From Clostridia bacterium (GTDB taxonomy: Bacteria; Bacillota; Clostridia; Oscillospirales; CAG-272): 64,000 nucleotides of DNA. This document shows, in pieces, positions 15,752-24,390 of the stretch. Within the stretch, counting starts at the first letter, position 1; each line of letters begins with the position of its first letter. Where the stretch lies: positions 1 to 64,000 of the forward strand of contig JAFQOG010000023.1 of the NCBI GenBank assembly GCA_017420755.1, read 5' to 3'. The notes below the pieces were generated by a model. That model did not search any database. It was not told where the DNA came from and saw nothing but the letters and a program-made list of their open reading frames with translations. The position numbers were made by a program, and so were the translations under genes.

Positions 15752-16544
15752 TAATTATTTCATCAAGTGATTTTATATACTTATATCCGCAAATATCAAG
15801 CTCAAGCATCGCCTTTTGAATTCCAAAATCAACTGTATCAATACTATGACTGTCAGAATTAACAACAAAAGGCTTCTCGCTCTCTGCAATTAAGTCAAGT
15901 AAGCAATCTGCCGGATATGGGGTTGTACGATATCCACGAGAAATTGCGCCCGTGTTTATTTCAAAAATCGCTGGCGTTTTTAAAAGCTCATAAACGGCGT
16001 TTTCAGAGGCTTTTTTGTAACGAGAATTTCCTGTATCTATAAGCGGCAAACGCTCATTAAACTTGGTTACAAGGTCAAAATGAGCTATAATATCACACTT
16101 GGTACGATTATAAAGGTCCTCTACTATCTTATAATAATCCTCACAGTATGACAAGGCATCGCCATCGTAGTGCTTATCTATATTCTCTTTTGTTGCCTGC
16201 GCGCTCAAATCAAGTGGTAAATATTTACCATCCTTTAGTATATAGTGTACAGCACCTATTACATAATCAAAGCCTTCAGTTGAACCCTCAGAATAATAAT
16301 CCTGCTCGATTCCTATATAGATTTTGATTTGATCCTTGTATTTTTCCTTCAAAGCCTTCAAAGTGCTTATATATTCAGGCATTTTTTCCTTTTTTATGTC
16401 CCATTTTTCAGGAAAAGGAAGGGGGGAGTGTACAGAAAAGCCGATTTCTGCCATTCCTTTTTTAATTGCCGAAAGCACCATTTCCTCGGCGGTGTTTTTA
16501 CCGTCGCAAAAGGTTGTGTGGGTATGATAGTTGGTTATTTTCAT
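15729..16544 (-). CDS. hisK: Histidinol-phosphatase, PHP family
   Basis: PHP-domain phosphatase of 271 aa that removes phosphate from histidinol phosphate, the penultimate intermediate step. Metal ligands are visible in [11 protein letters not shown] at the N-terminus, in the GIEQDYY strand, [11 protein letters not shown] and the final [10 protein letters not shown]. This HisJ/HisK type replaces the HisB-linked phosphatase, in line with the monofunctional hisB in the same operon. Its ATG overlaps the hisIE stop by 4 nt and it is the last gene of the his operon. Confidence 0.93.
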   Translation of the reverse strand: MKITNYHTHTTFCDGKNTAEEMVLSAIKKGMAEIGFSVHSPLPFPEKWDIKKEKMPEYISTLKALKEKYKDQIKIYIGIEQDYYSEGSTEGFDYVIGAVHYILKDGKYLPLDLSAQATKENIDKHYDGDALSYCEDYYKIVEDLYNRTKCDIIAHFDLVTKFNERLPLIDTGNSRYKKASENAVYELLKTPAIFEINTGAISRGYRTTPYPADCLLDLIAESEKPFVVNSDSHSIDTVDFGIQKAMLELDICGYKYIKSLDEIIKNKKTAF

Positions 16545-17191
16545 TTTGTCATCTTCTCTTGCTTTACTTTGTGGTCAATGATGTGACGAGAGCCAAGCTC
16601 CTTTTGAATATCCTCAACGCTAATGCCCATTTGAACCATAAGAACCATTGTGTGATATGCAAGATCTGCAATCTCGTAAATAGTTTCCTTTTTATCATCA
16701 GCCTTACCAGCTATAATTACCTCGGTTGACTCTTCACCAATCTTTTTAAGGATTTTATCTGTTCCCTTCTCGAAAAGATAGGTTGTATATGAGCCCTCTG
16801 GCTTATCCTTTTTACGTCCAACAAGAAGGTCATATAAGCCATTTACAGTAAACTCGTGATGGTCATCGCTTTGATAAACCTCGTTTGTAAAACAGGTATC
16901 TGTGCCTGTGTGACATGCAGGTCCCTCCTTTTCAACAACCACGGTCAACGCATCCATATCGCAATCAGCTGTTATTGAAACGATGTGTTGATAGTTACCA
17001 CTTGTTTCACCCTTTAGCCACAGCTCTTTTCTTGAACGACTATAGAAGCAGGTCAATCCCTTCTCTATTGAGACTTTAAGGCTTTCCTTGTTCATATACG
17101 CAAGAGTCAAAACCTTTTTTGTGTATGCATCAACAACAATAGCAGGAATTAAGCCATCCTTGTCAAATTTAAGCTTTTCTATATCAAACAT
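16541..17191 (-). CDS. hisIE: Bifunctional phosphoribosyl-AMP cyclohydrolase / phosphoribosyl-ATP pyrophosphatase
   Basis: A 216-aa fusion catalysing the second and third steps of histidine synthesis. HisI occupies residues 1-110 ([26 protein letters not shown], the zinc/magnesium site DCDMDAL and CHTGTDTCF). HisE follows from about 125 ([22 protein letters not shown] with the acidic pyrophosphatase helix). HisF begins 2 nt upstream of it in the transcript order and hisK overlaps it downstream. Confidence 0.95.
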   Translation of the reverse strand: MFDIEKLKFDKDGLIPAIVVDAYTKKVLTLAYMNKESLKVSIEKGLTCFYSRSRKELWLKGETSGNYQHIVSITADCDMDALTVVVEKEGPACHTGTDTCFTNEVYQSDDHHEFTVNGLYDLLVGRKKDKPEGSYTTYLFEKGTDKILKKIGEESTEVIIAGKADDKKETIYEIADLAYHTMVLMVQMGISVEDIQKELGSRHIIDHKVKQEKMTK

Positions 17192-17193
17192 AA

Positions 17194-17952
17194 TTATATC
17201 CTCGCTTTAATGCCATTATTTATTAGTTCTTTTTTAAGGTCGTTGATTTTGATTTCGCCAAAGTGAAAAACTGAAGCTGCCAAGCCTGCTGACATTTCAG
17301 GTATTTCTTTGAACAGGTCAATAAAATCCTTAACCGAGCCAGCGCCACCCGATGCAATAACAGGAACATTAACTGCATCACATACAAGCTTTAAAAGCTC
17401 AATATCAAAGCCGTTTTTAACACCATCAGTATCGATGGAGTTCACAACAACCTCGCCAGCGCCCATATCAACGCATTTTTTTATCCAAGAAATTGCTTCC
17501 ATTCCTGTATCGTATCTTCCACCGTGCAAGAAAACATGGAATTCTCCATTTACTCTTTTAATATCAGAGGAAATAACAACACATTGGTTGCCATATTTCT
17601 TTGCAGCCTCGGTAATTAGGTCTGGGTTTTTTATTGCGCCAGAGTTAACACTAACCTTATCAGCGCCACATTTTAAAACTCTATCAAAATCCTCAATTGT
17701 GTTAATTCCACCACCAACGGTTAAAGGAATAAACACATTTTGAGCAACTAAAGTTAATATTTCTGTAAAGAGCTTCCTGCCCTCGTGCGAAGCCGTGATA
17801 TCATAGAAAACAAGCTCATCTGCTCCATTTTCCGAATAATACTTCGCTAAAGTAGCCGGGTCGTTAACATCATTTATCCCCTCAAAATTAACGCCCTTTA
17901 CAACTCGCCCATCTCGTACGTCAAGGCAAGGTATAATTCTTTTGGTAATCAT
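17194..17952 (-). CDS. hisF: Imidazole glycerol phosphate synthase, cyclase subunit
   Basis: TIM-barrel cyclase of 252 aa that, with HisH, turns PRFAR and ammonia into imidazole glycerol phosphate and [23 protein letters not shown] contains the catalytic Asp11-type residue, and the second catalytic Asp is in SIDTDG; phosphate-binding Gly-rich loops are GGGINT and SGGAGS. ATGA overlap with hisA. Confidence 0.97.
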   Translation of the reverse strand: MITKRIIPCLDVRDGRVVKGVNFEGINDVNDPATLAKYYSENGADELVFYDITASHEGRKLFTEILTLVAQNVFIPLTVGGGINTIEDFDRVLKCGADKVSVNSGAIKNPDLITEAAKKYGNQCVVISSDIKRVNGEFHVFLHGGRYDTGMEAISWIKKCVDMGAGEVVVNSIDTDGVKNGFDIELLKLVCDAVNVPVIASGGAGSVKDFIDLFKEIPEMSAGLAASVFHFGEIKINDLKKELINNGIKARI

Positions 17953-18662
17953 TTTGCAACCTCAACAGCTTCCTTTAAGTCAATAGCGCCTGTATAATAT
18001 GCTTTTCCTATTATTGCGCCATAAAGATTCATTTCTTTTAGTGCTTTAATATCATCAATATTAGACACTCCCCCCGATGCAATTATATCGAGAGTATATT
18101 TTTTAGATAGTTCCTTATAGAGGGCAAGATTTGTCCCCTTCATTGCTCCGTCCTTAGAAATATCTGTGCAAATTATGGTTTTTACACCTAATTTTTGCAT
18201 TTTATTTAAAAATTCTTCAAGTGAATATTGGCTTTTCTCTATCCAGCCCTTTATTGCAATATAGCCGTCCTTAACGTCAGCGCCAACTGCGATTCTTTCA
18301 CCATAGGTAGCTATTGCTTCCTTTAAAAAGTCCTCGTCATTTACTGCGCTTGTGCCAAGAATAACTCTGTCAGCACCGTTTTCAAGGTATGCTTTTACGG
18401 TTTTCATATCGCGAATGCCTCCGCCTATTTCCAAAAACAAATCAGCTTCACTGGCTATTCTTTTTACGACATCAAGATTTGGTGTTTCGCCAGTTTTTGC
18501 GCCCTCAAGGTCGACCACGTGGATGAATTTTGCGCCCTTTGATTGAAAATCCTTCGCTATTTCCCAAGGCTCATCGCTATAAATTGTCATTTGCTGGTAG
18601 TCGCCTTTATAAAGACGAACTGCCTTTTTATCGTATAAATCTATTGCTGGGAAAATGTTCAT
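17949..18662 (-). CDS. hisA: Phosphoribosylformimino-AICAR-P isomerase
   Basis: A 237-aa half-barrel-duplicated TIM barrel related to HisF. FPAIDLYDKKAVRLYKGDY carries the general-base Asp and TDISKDGAMKG the second catalytic Asp; GGGIRDM and SGGVSN bind the two phosphates. It performs the Amadori isomerisation of ProFAR. Start and stop overlap its neighbours by 4 nt each. Confidence 0.97.
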   Translation of the reverse strand: MNIFPAIDLYDKKAVRLYKGDYQQMTIYSDEPWEIAKDFQSKGAKFIHVVDLEGAKTGETPNLDVVKRIASEADLFLEIGGGIRDMKTVKAYLENGADRVILGTSAVNDEDFLKEAIATYGERIAVGADVKDGYIAIKGWIEKSQYSLEEFLNKMQKLGVKTIICTDISKDGAMKGTNLALYKELSKKYTLDIIASGGVSNIDDIKALKEMNLYGAIIGKAYYTGAIDLKEAVEVAK

Positions 18663-19279
18663 TTTTCCATCTCCATTTCAGAAAATGCTCTTAATATATT
18701 AAGTCCAACATTGCCGCTTTTTTCAGGGTGGAATTGGCACCCCATTACATTGCCTTTGCCAACGATTGCAGTTATATCCTTGTCATATTCAGCGTATGCA
18801 AGAAGCGAGTCATCACAATCAACTGCATAATATGAATGAACAAAATATACATAGTCGCCTTCTTTTATGTACTTAAAAAGAGGATGATTTTTCTTGAATG
18901 TCAGTGCGTTATATCCAATATGAGGTATTTGCAATTTTTCATCAATTACGCCCTGCATACCGATAACCGAGCCATTTAAAAGCCCAAGTCCATCGTGTTC
19001 GCCATATTCGTAGCTTTTCTCAAAAAGCAATTGCATACCAAGGCAAATACCCATAATTGGCTTGCCGCTTTTTGCTTCTTCAATTATTACCTTATCAAGA
19101 CCAGTTTGTCTTAATTTGTCTATTGCGTCTCCAAAAGCACCAACGCCAGGTAAAATAAGCTTATCGCTTTTTCTTATAACCTCTGGGTCACTTGTAACGA
19201 CTGCATCTTGTCCTATATATTTGAATGAAGATACTACGGAAAAAAGGTTTCCTATTCCATAGTCAATAATTGCTATCAT
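18659..19279 (-). CDS. hisH: Imidazole glycerol phosphate synthase, glutaminase subunit
   Basis: Class I glutamine amidotransferase of 206 aa supplying ammonia to HisF. The nucleophile elbow GICLGMQLLFE contains the catalytic Cys, and FHPEKSG supplies His and Glu of the triad. IIDYGIGNL-type start and PGVGAFGDA oxyanion loop are intact. One nt overlap with hisB. Confidence 0.97.
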   Translation of the reverse strand: MIAIIDYGIGNLFSVVSSFKYIGQDAVVTSDPEVIRKSDKLILPGVGAFGDAIDKLRQTGLDKVIIEEAKSGKPIMGICLGMQLLFEKSYEYGEHDGLGLLNGSVIGMQGVIDEKLQIPHIGYNALTFKKNHPLFKYIKEGDYVYFVHSYYAVDCDDSLLAYAEYDKDITAIVGKGNVMGCQFHPEKSGNVGLNILRAFSEMEMEK

Positions 19280-19866
19280 TAGATTACTCCTTTTGTGGAG
19301 GGAATTTCGTCCTTGAATTTTTCGTCAATTGAAACAGCTGTTTTAAGAACGCGCCCAAACGCCTTAAATGCGCCCTCGATTATGTGATGTGAGTTTGTAC
19401 CGGCTAAGGATTTTAAGTGAATTGTAATGCCACTCTCACGTGCTAAAGCCTCAAAAAACTCCTCACAAAGCTCGGTATCAAAGTCCCCTACTCTATATGA
19501 TGGAATATTAAGAGTATAATATAGTCCACCTCTGCCGGAAATATCAATTGCACACAAAATTAGTGCCTCGTCCATTGGTAAAATGATATCTGCATATCTT
19601 TCTATGCCCTTCTTTTCACCTAACGCATCCTTTATTGCCTTGCCTAAGCAAATAGCAATATCCTCAGCTGTGTGGTGATAATCAACATCGGTATCACCCT
19701 TGCAATAAACATTTAAATCCATTCTTGAATGACGGGAAAAAAGGGTAAGCATATGGTCAAGAAAGCCACAGCCTGTATTTATTTCGTTTTCGCCCTTGCC
19801 ATCAAGGTTAAGTGAAAGCTTAATATCTGTTTCTTTAGTTGCTCTTTCGATTTTAGCCTCTCTCAT
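19279..19866 (-). CDS. hisB: Imidazoleglycerol-phosphate dehydratase
   Basis: Monofunctional dehydratase of 195 aa, without the phosphatase domain of enterobacterial HisB. Manganese-binding His motifs are seen in GFLDHMLTLFSRH, VDYHHTAEDIAI and TNSHHIIEGAFKAFGR. It dehydrates imidazole glycerol phosphate to imidazole acetol phosphate. ATGA overlap with hisC. Confidence 0.97.
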   Translation of the reverse strand: MREAKIERATKETDIKLSLNLDGKGENEINTGCGFLDHMLTLFSRHSRMDLNVYCKGDTDVDYHHTAEDIAICLGKAIKDALGEKKGIERYADIILPMDEALILCAIDISGRGGLYYTLNIPSYRVGDFDTELCEEFFEALARESGITIHLKSLAGTNSHHIIEGAFKAFGRVLKTAVSIDEKFKDEIPSTKGVI

Positions 19867-20927
19867 TTTACCGCCTCCAATATTTCTTTTGTTTTCTTTA
19901 AGAATATATCCATTTGCTCCTTTGTGCCAATGGTAATTCTATTAAAATCTTTAATTTTTTCAGCTTTGAAGTGGCGCACTAAAACTCCATTTTCCTTGAG
20001 CTTTAAATAAAGCTCCTCGCCGCTAATTTTATCACTTTTAGCAAAAAGGAAATTGGCGCTTGAATTAAGAACCATAAAGCCCATTTTTTCAAGCTCTATT
20101 TTAGTGTACTCACGTGATTCCATAATTTTTTTACAATTGTCCATATAATACTTGTCGTCATCTATTGCACACGCGCCTGCTACTTGGCTTATGCGATTGA
20201 CGTTATATGGATTTGTTGAATATTTTATTGTGTTTAAATCGTTAATAATAGCCTTTGAGCCAATGCCAAAGCCGATTCTTGCACCCGCCATCGAGCGAGA
20301 TTTGGAAAAAGTCATAGTTACTAAAAGATTTTCATACTTATGAACTAAGTCGACACAGCTTTCTGCTCCAAAATCAACATATGCCTCGTCAATCACCACC
20401 ACGTTATTGGGGTTTGACTTGACAATTTCCTCAATTTGGTTACGGGAAAGCGCTAAGCCGGTTGGCGCATTTGGGTTGGCTATTACTATTGTTGTGTTTT
20501 TTGCAATATAATCGTTTACGTCGATTGAAAAATCATTCTTTAAAGGTACTTGACGATATTTAACCACATTTAAATCTGCAAAAACAGTGTAAAAGCCATA
20601 GCTTATCTCTGGGAAAAGCATTTCTCTTTGAGAATCACCATATGCCATAAACGCGAAGTTTAAAACCTCGTCACTTCCGTTAGTTACAAGCACCATATCA
20701 GGGGAAACGCCATATCTTTTGGCAATTTTCTCGGTTATGATTTTCGCCTCTGGATCGGAGTACAAATGTAGCTTTTCAGCCTCTTTTTTAACCGCTTCAT
20801 ATACATTTTCAGATGGCTTATATGGGGATTCATTGGTGTTTAGCTTCACATATTCCATGTCCTTTGGCTGCTCGCCTGGTGTATATGGGATGAGCGAAGA
20901 ATATTTAGAACTGAAAAATCTACTCAT
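19863..20927 (-). CDS. hisC: Histidinol-phosphate aminotransferase
   Basis: Fold-type I PLP aminotransferase of 354 aa. Seen are the substrate-side LNTNESPY near the N-terminus, VTNGSDEVL, ANPNAPTG, VIDEAYVDFG and the PLP lysine in TFSKSRSMAGARIGFG. It converts imidazole acetol phosphate to histidinol phosphate. A 33-nt gap to hisD holds its ribosome binding site (GGAGG). Confidence 0.96.
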   Translation of the reverse strand: MSRFFSSKYSSLIPYTPGEQPKDMEYVKLNTNESPYKPSENVYEAVKKEAEKLHLYSDPEAKIITEKIAKRYGVSPDMVLVTNGSDEVLNFAFMAYGDSQREMLFPEISYGFYTVFADLNVVKYRQVPLKNDFSIDVNDYIAKNTTIVIANPNAPTGLALSRNQIEEIVKSNPNNVVVIDEAYVDFGAESCVDLVHKYENLLVTMTFSKSRSMAGARIGFGIGSKAIINDLNTIKYSTNPYNVNRISQVAGACAIDDDKYYMDNCKKIMESREYTKIELEKMGFMVLNSSANFLFAKSDKISGEELYLKLKENGVLVRHFKAEKIKDFNRITIGTKEQMDIFLKKTKEILEAVK

Positions 20928-20960
20928 TTTTCCTCCTTATAGATTTATACTATGAAAGCA

Positions 20961-22238
20961 TTATTTTTCAAAACGAATTGTTGCACTCTTTGCGTGTGCG
21001 TGCAAGCCTTCCTTTTCGGCAAAGGTGGCAACCTTGTCTGCAACTCTTTCAAGTGCTTCTTTGGTATAGTAAGTAAACTGTGTTTTCTTTACAAAGTCGT
21101 CAACTGACAAAGGGGACGAAAACCTTGCACTGCCACTTGTAGGAAGTGTGTGGTTAGGGCCTGCAAAATAGTCACCAAGTGCCTCTGGGCAGTATTTACC
21201 CATAAAAATTGAGCCTGCGTGCTTAACCTTATCAAGATAATCAAAAGGATTATCAACAGCTAATTCTAAGTGCTCAGGTGCGATTTCATTTGCTATATCA
21301 ATAGCGAGCATCAAGTCGTTTTCTGCCACGATTATTTTTCCGTTTTTATCAATTGAATATCTTGCAATTTCCTCACGTGGCAATAGTGGAATTTGCTTTT
21401 CAAGCTCGTCGCTTACCGCTAAAGCTAATTCGTATGAATCGGTAACCAAAACAGCACTTGCCATTTTGTCGTGTTCTGCTTGAGATAAAAGGTCTGCTGC
21501 TACGTACACTGGGTTAGCTGTTTTGTCAGCAACAACCAAAATTTCACTTGGTCCTGCTATCATATCGATAGAAACCTTGCCAAACACCTGCTTTTTAGCC
21601 TCGGCAACATATGCATTACCCGGACCTACTATTTTATCAACGCAAGGGATGGACTCAGTTCCATAAGCAAGAGCTGCAACGGCTTGTGCGCCACCGACCT
21701 TGAAAATTCTATCAACGCCAGCAATTTTTGCAGAAGCTAAAATCGCGGGATTAACCTTGCCATCCTTTGATGGTGGAGTGACCATAACTATCTCGGAGCA
21801 TCCTGCAATTTTGGCAGGAATACTATCCATTAAAACAGTTGAAGGATACGCGGCTGTGCCACCTGGAACGTAAAGTCCAACCTTTTCAATAGGGGTAACC
21901 TTTTGTCCCACGACAACTCCATTTTCCTCTTTTATTTTAAAGCCATCTCTTACTTGATTTTTGTGGAAACGAGTGATGTTTTCCTTCGCTTCCTTGACAA
22001 TCTCAATAAACTCAGGATCAACGCTGTTAAACGCATCTTCAATTTCCTTTTCACTAACCTCTAAAGAGGAAAGGGTAACCTTATCAAATTTTTCTGCGTA
22101 TTCAAAAAGCGCCTTGTCACCATTTTGCTTTACATTTTCAATTATTGCGCTAACAACAGCTTCAACACCTGAGGCTATATTGTCGCGCGCAAAGATTTCA
22201 TTATTTGAAACCTCGCCATACTTATATATCTTAATCAT
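20961..22238 (-). CDS. hisD: Histidinol dehydrogenase
   Basis: Zinc- and NAD-dependent enzyme of 425 aa that makes the last two oxidations from histidinol to histidine. Diagnostic parts are VPGGTAAYPSTVLM, KVGGAQAVAALAYGT, VGPGNAYVA, IAGPSEILVVAD, SQAEHDKMA and NAPEHLEL-type IAPEHLEL, ending with GPNHTLPTSG. It overlaps hisG by 8 nt. Confidence 0.97.
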   Translation of the reverse strand: MIKIYKYGEVSNNEIFARDNIASGVEAVVSAIIENVKQNGDKALFEYAEKFDKVTLSSLEVSEKEIEDAFNSVDPEFIEIVKEAKENITRFHKNQVRDGFKIKEENGVVVGQKVTPIEKVGLYVPGGTAAYPSTVLMDSIPAKIAGCSEIVMVTPPSKDGKVNPAILASAKIAGVDRIFKVGGAQAVAALAYGTESIPCVDKIVGPGNAYVAEAKKQVFGKVSIDMIAGPSEILVVADKTANPVYVAADLLSQAEHDKMASAVLVTDSYELALAVSDELEKQIPLLPREEIARYSIDKNGKIIVAENDLMLAIDIANEIAPEHLELAVDNPFDYLDKVKHAGSIFMGKYCPEALGDYFAGPNHTLPTSGSARFSSPLSVDDFVKKTQFTYYTKEALERVADKVATFAEKEGLHAHAKSATIRFEK

Positions 22239-22860
22239 TATCCTTTACCTGCTCTGCCAAAAACTCTGCAATTTTCTCAATTTCCGCGGTTTTGAATTTA
22301 AAGCTTGCCTTGTTGGCAATTAAACGTGCTGAAATTGGGAAAATCTCCTCCTTAACCTCAAGGTCATTTTCCTTTAAGGTTGTTCCTGTTTCAACGATAT
22401 CAACAATAACATCGGAAAGTCCTAAAATAGGAGCAATTTCGATTGAACCATTTAACTTGATAATATCAATGTCGCGGCATTTGCCAGAATAATACTTCTT
22501 TGCAACATTAACGAATTTTGTTGCAACCTTTAAGGTTTGGGTGTTATCGTCATAAAAGTCCTTTTTGCCTGCTACTGCCATACGGCATTTACCTATATTA
22601 AGGTCCAACAGCTCATATACATCCGGCTCATATTCAAGCAAAATATCCTTTCCACAAACGCCAATGTCGGCAGCGCCTCTTTCAACGTAAATCGAAACGT
22701 CGGATGGCTTAACCCAGAAATATCTAACTCCCTTTTCTTCGTTTTCGAAAATGAGTTTTCTGTTGTTTTCAAGTATAGAAGGACACTCGTAACCACAGAG
22801 GGCAAACATTTTATATACCTTTTCACCAAGTCTGCCCTTGGGAAGTGCAACGTTAATCAT
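22231..22860 (-). CDS. hisG: ATP phosphoribosyltransferase, short form
   Basis: First and committed enzyme of the pathway, 209 aa, which is the short form lacking the C-terminal regulatory domain. INVALPKGRLGEKV, DIGVCGKD, and the PRPP loop DIVETGTTLKEN are clear. Short HisG is active and histidine-sensitive only in complex with HisZ, whose gene lies 10 nt upstream in the transcript. Confidence 0.96.
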   Translation of the reverse strand: MINVALPKGRLGEKVYKMFALCGYECPSILENNRKLIFENEEKGVRYFWVKPSDVSIYVERGAADIGVCGKDILLEYEPDVYELLDLNIGKCRMAVAGKKDFYDDNTQTLKVATKFVNVAKKYYSGKCRDIDIIKLNGSIEIAPILGLSDVIVDIVETGTTLKENDLEVKEEIFPISARLIANKASFKFKTAEIEKIAEFLAEQVKDND

Positions 22861-22870
22861 TATAAATTCC

Positions 22871-23938
22871 TCAAATTTCTACTATTTCTTTATATCTAAG
22901 TTTTTCGGGGATTGATTTTTGCGCGCTCACGCTTTTACCCATATTATTGAGTCTTTCAATCTCCTTGGTCAAAGCCTCTATCTTTGTATTTTCTGAATAC
23001 AAAAGCAAGGTATCAACATCAAATTTACTTTGTGCTTCGTTTATGCCCTCAAGCAAATCGGTATAAATTGCAAAGCCGATACCATTTGAGCGTCTGCCCA
23101 TTTTCGAAAGAAGCTTATCATAGCTTCCACCGAACAGAACACACTCGGAAACTCCACTTAAAAAGCCATTGAACACAATGCCATTATAATAATTCATATC
23201 GTTTACAATTGAAAAATCAATAGAGACACTACCATCTAAAAGCGCTACTAATTCCTTTAATTCATTTGTAGCAAGCTTGAATTCCTCATTTACATCCATT
23301 TTGTCTAGACGTGAAAGAACAGAAGTTGGCTCACCATAAATAGAAATAAATTCGCAAAGGAGATCGGTTTTTTTCTTTTCAATACCATATTTTTGTGAAA
23401 CAGCCTTTATCTCATGCTTGCTTTTCTTTTTGATTGAGTCAAGCACCTCTTGTCTAAATTCCTCATTTGTGCTCACGCTATCGATAAGCGAGGAAAGAAT
23501 TCCCATATGTGAAATTTCAAGCACATAGTCAGACGAAACCGTTTCAAGGCTCTTTTTAGCAAGGGTAATAACCTCATAGGTATCATATAGGTCAAGATCG
23601 CCAACACATTCAAGACCTGTTTGCATTATTTCCTTATATTCTCTTGTTTTGCCAGAAATACGATAGACGTTTTCGCTATAATAAACCTTGTTTTTTACGC
23701 CCTTGCTCTCCGCTGCATTTTTTATAATCGACAAGGTAACATCAGGCTTCAAGGCAAGAAGCTTTCCATGTGTGTCAGTAAAGGTGATAACGCCCTCACC
23801 AATTAAAAACTCCTTGTTTTTAGCGTATAAATCATATTCCTCAAATTTATTCATTTTATATGGCAAGTAGCCGTATTTTGAATAAAGTGCACGAAGGGAT
23901 AATATAATTTTTTCTTCATTTTTTAAGTAATTAATCAC
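22871..23938 (-). CDS. hisZ: ATP phosphoribosyltransferase regulatory subunit
   Basis: Histidyl-tRNA-synthetase-like paralogue of 355 aa that activates short HisG and binds histidine. Class II synthetase motifs are recognisable (LKPDVTLSI, YYSENVYR, KEIMQTGLECVG, SECVLFGGSYDKL), while the anticodon-binding domain is absent, as expected for HisZ. Its start overlaps the hisR stop by 4 nt. Confidence 0.93.
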   Translation of the reverse strand: MINYLKNEEKIILSLRALYSKYGYLPYKMNKFEEYDLYAKNKEFLIGEGVITFTDTHGKLLALKPDVTLSIIKNAAESKGVKNKVYYSENVYRISGKTREYKEIMQTGLECVGDLDLYDTYEVITLAKKSLETVSSDYVLEISHMGILSSLIDSVSTNEEFRQEVLDSIKKKSKHEIKAVSQKYGIEKKKTDLLCEFISIYGEPTSVLSRLDKMDVNEEFKLATNELKELVALLDGSVSIDFSIVNDMNYYNGIVFNGFLSGVSECVLFGGSYDKLLSKMGRRSNGIGFAIYTDLLEGINEAQSKFDVDTLLLYSENTKIEALTKEIERLNNMGKSVSAQKSIPEKLRYKEIVEI

Positions 23939-24228
23939 TTTTTCGCCTCTTCCATTCTATCAAGAATCATAGAATAACCACCATCACCATATTCAAGGCA
24001 TCTGTTAACACGGCTGATTGTTGCTGTGCTCATGCCTGTTTCCTTGGTAATAACTGCGTAGTTTATTCCTTCTCTTAGCATTTTTGCAGCCTTCAATCTT
24101 TGGGCAATTTCCAAAACCTCCTTGATTGTACAAGCATCACCAAAAAATTTATAGCATTCATCAACTGTTTTCAAGGATAAAATTGCTTCGAAAAGCTCCT
24201 CAACCTCTTTTGTGTGTAATTTACTCAT
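23935..24228 (-). CDS. hisR: TrpR-family regulator of the his operon (YerC/HisR-type)
   Basis: A 97-aa all-helical protein of the YerC/YecD TrpR-like family. The helix-turn-helix is in the C-terminal half (IAQRLKAAKMLREG, then VITKETGMSTATISRVNRC). In Firmicutes such proteins heading his operons are proposed histidine-responsive repressors. Here it is the first gene of the complete his operon and two palindromes cover its promoter, one of them with the TAGT-NN-ACTA core known from the E. coli trp operator. Autoregulation with histidine as corepressor is therefore likely but inferred. GGAAGGAA precedes the ATG. Confidence 0.88.
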   Translation of the reverse strand: MSKLHTKEVEELFEAILSLKTVDECYKFFGDACTIKEVLEIAQRLKAAKMLREGINYAVITKETGMSTATISRVNRCLEYGDGGYSMILDRMEEAKK

Positions 24229-24277
24229 TATTATTCCTTCCTTTTAATCGAAATTTAAAATACTTTTCGACTTTATC

Positions 24278-24295
24278 ACTTTAGTGTACTAAAGT
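24278..24295. promoter_or_regulatory. Operator palindrome 1 of the his operon
   Basis: ACTTTAGT-GT-ACTAAAGT has perfect 8-nt arms and lies at the expected transcription start just downstream of the -10 box. Its centre TAGTGTACTA shares the symmetric TAGT-NN-ACTA core of the TrpR operator. Confidence 0.7.
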
Positions 24296-24308
24296 ATTAT
24301 AATACTTT
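24291..24308. promoter_or_regulatory. Operator palindrome 2 of the his operon
   Basis: AAAGTATTATAATACTTT is a perfect 18-nt palindrome that contains the -10 hexamer and overlaps palindrome 1 by 5 nt. Confidence 0.6.
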
Positions 24309-24324
24309 TAAATATATTTGTCAA
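24296..24324 (-). promoter_or_regulatory. Promoter of the his operon
   Basis: Minus-strand TTGACA (24324-24319) and TATAAT (24301-24296) match consensus in all 12 positions with 17-nt spacing, so the operon should be strong unless repressed. Confidence 0.88.
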
Positions 24325-24353
24325 TAGATTTTATATTATTTATATATAAAAAA

Positions 24354-24379
24354 GAAAACCGCACACTTGTGCGGTTTTC
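24354..24379 (-). terminator. Terminator of the first BspA-like gene
   Basis: GAAAACCGCACA and TGTGCGGTTTTC form a near-perfect 12-bp stem followed by TTTTTTA on the minus strand, separating this gene from the his promoter. Confidence 0.8.
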
Positions 24380-24390
24380 AATCTGTTATT

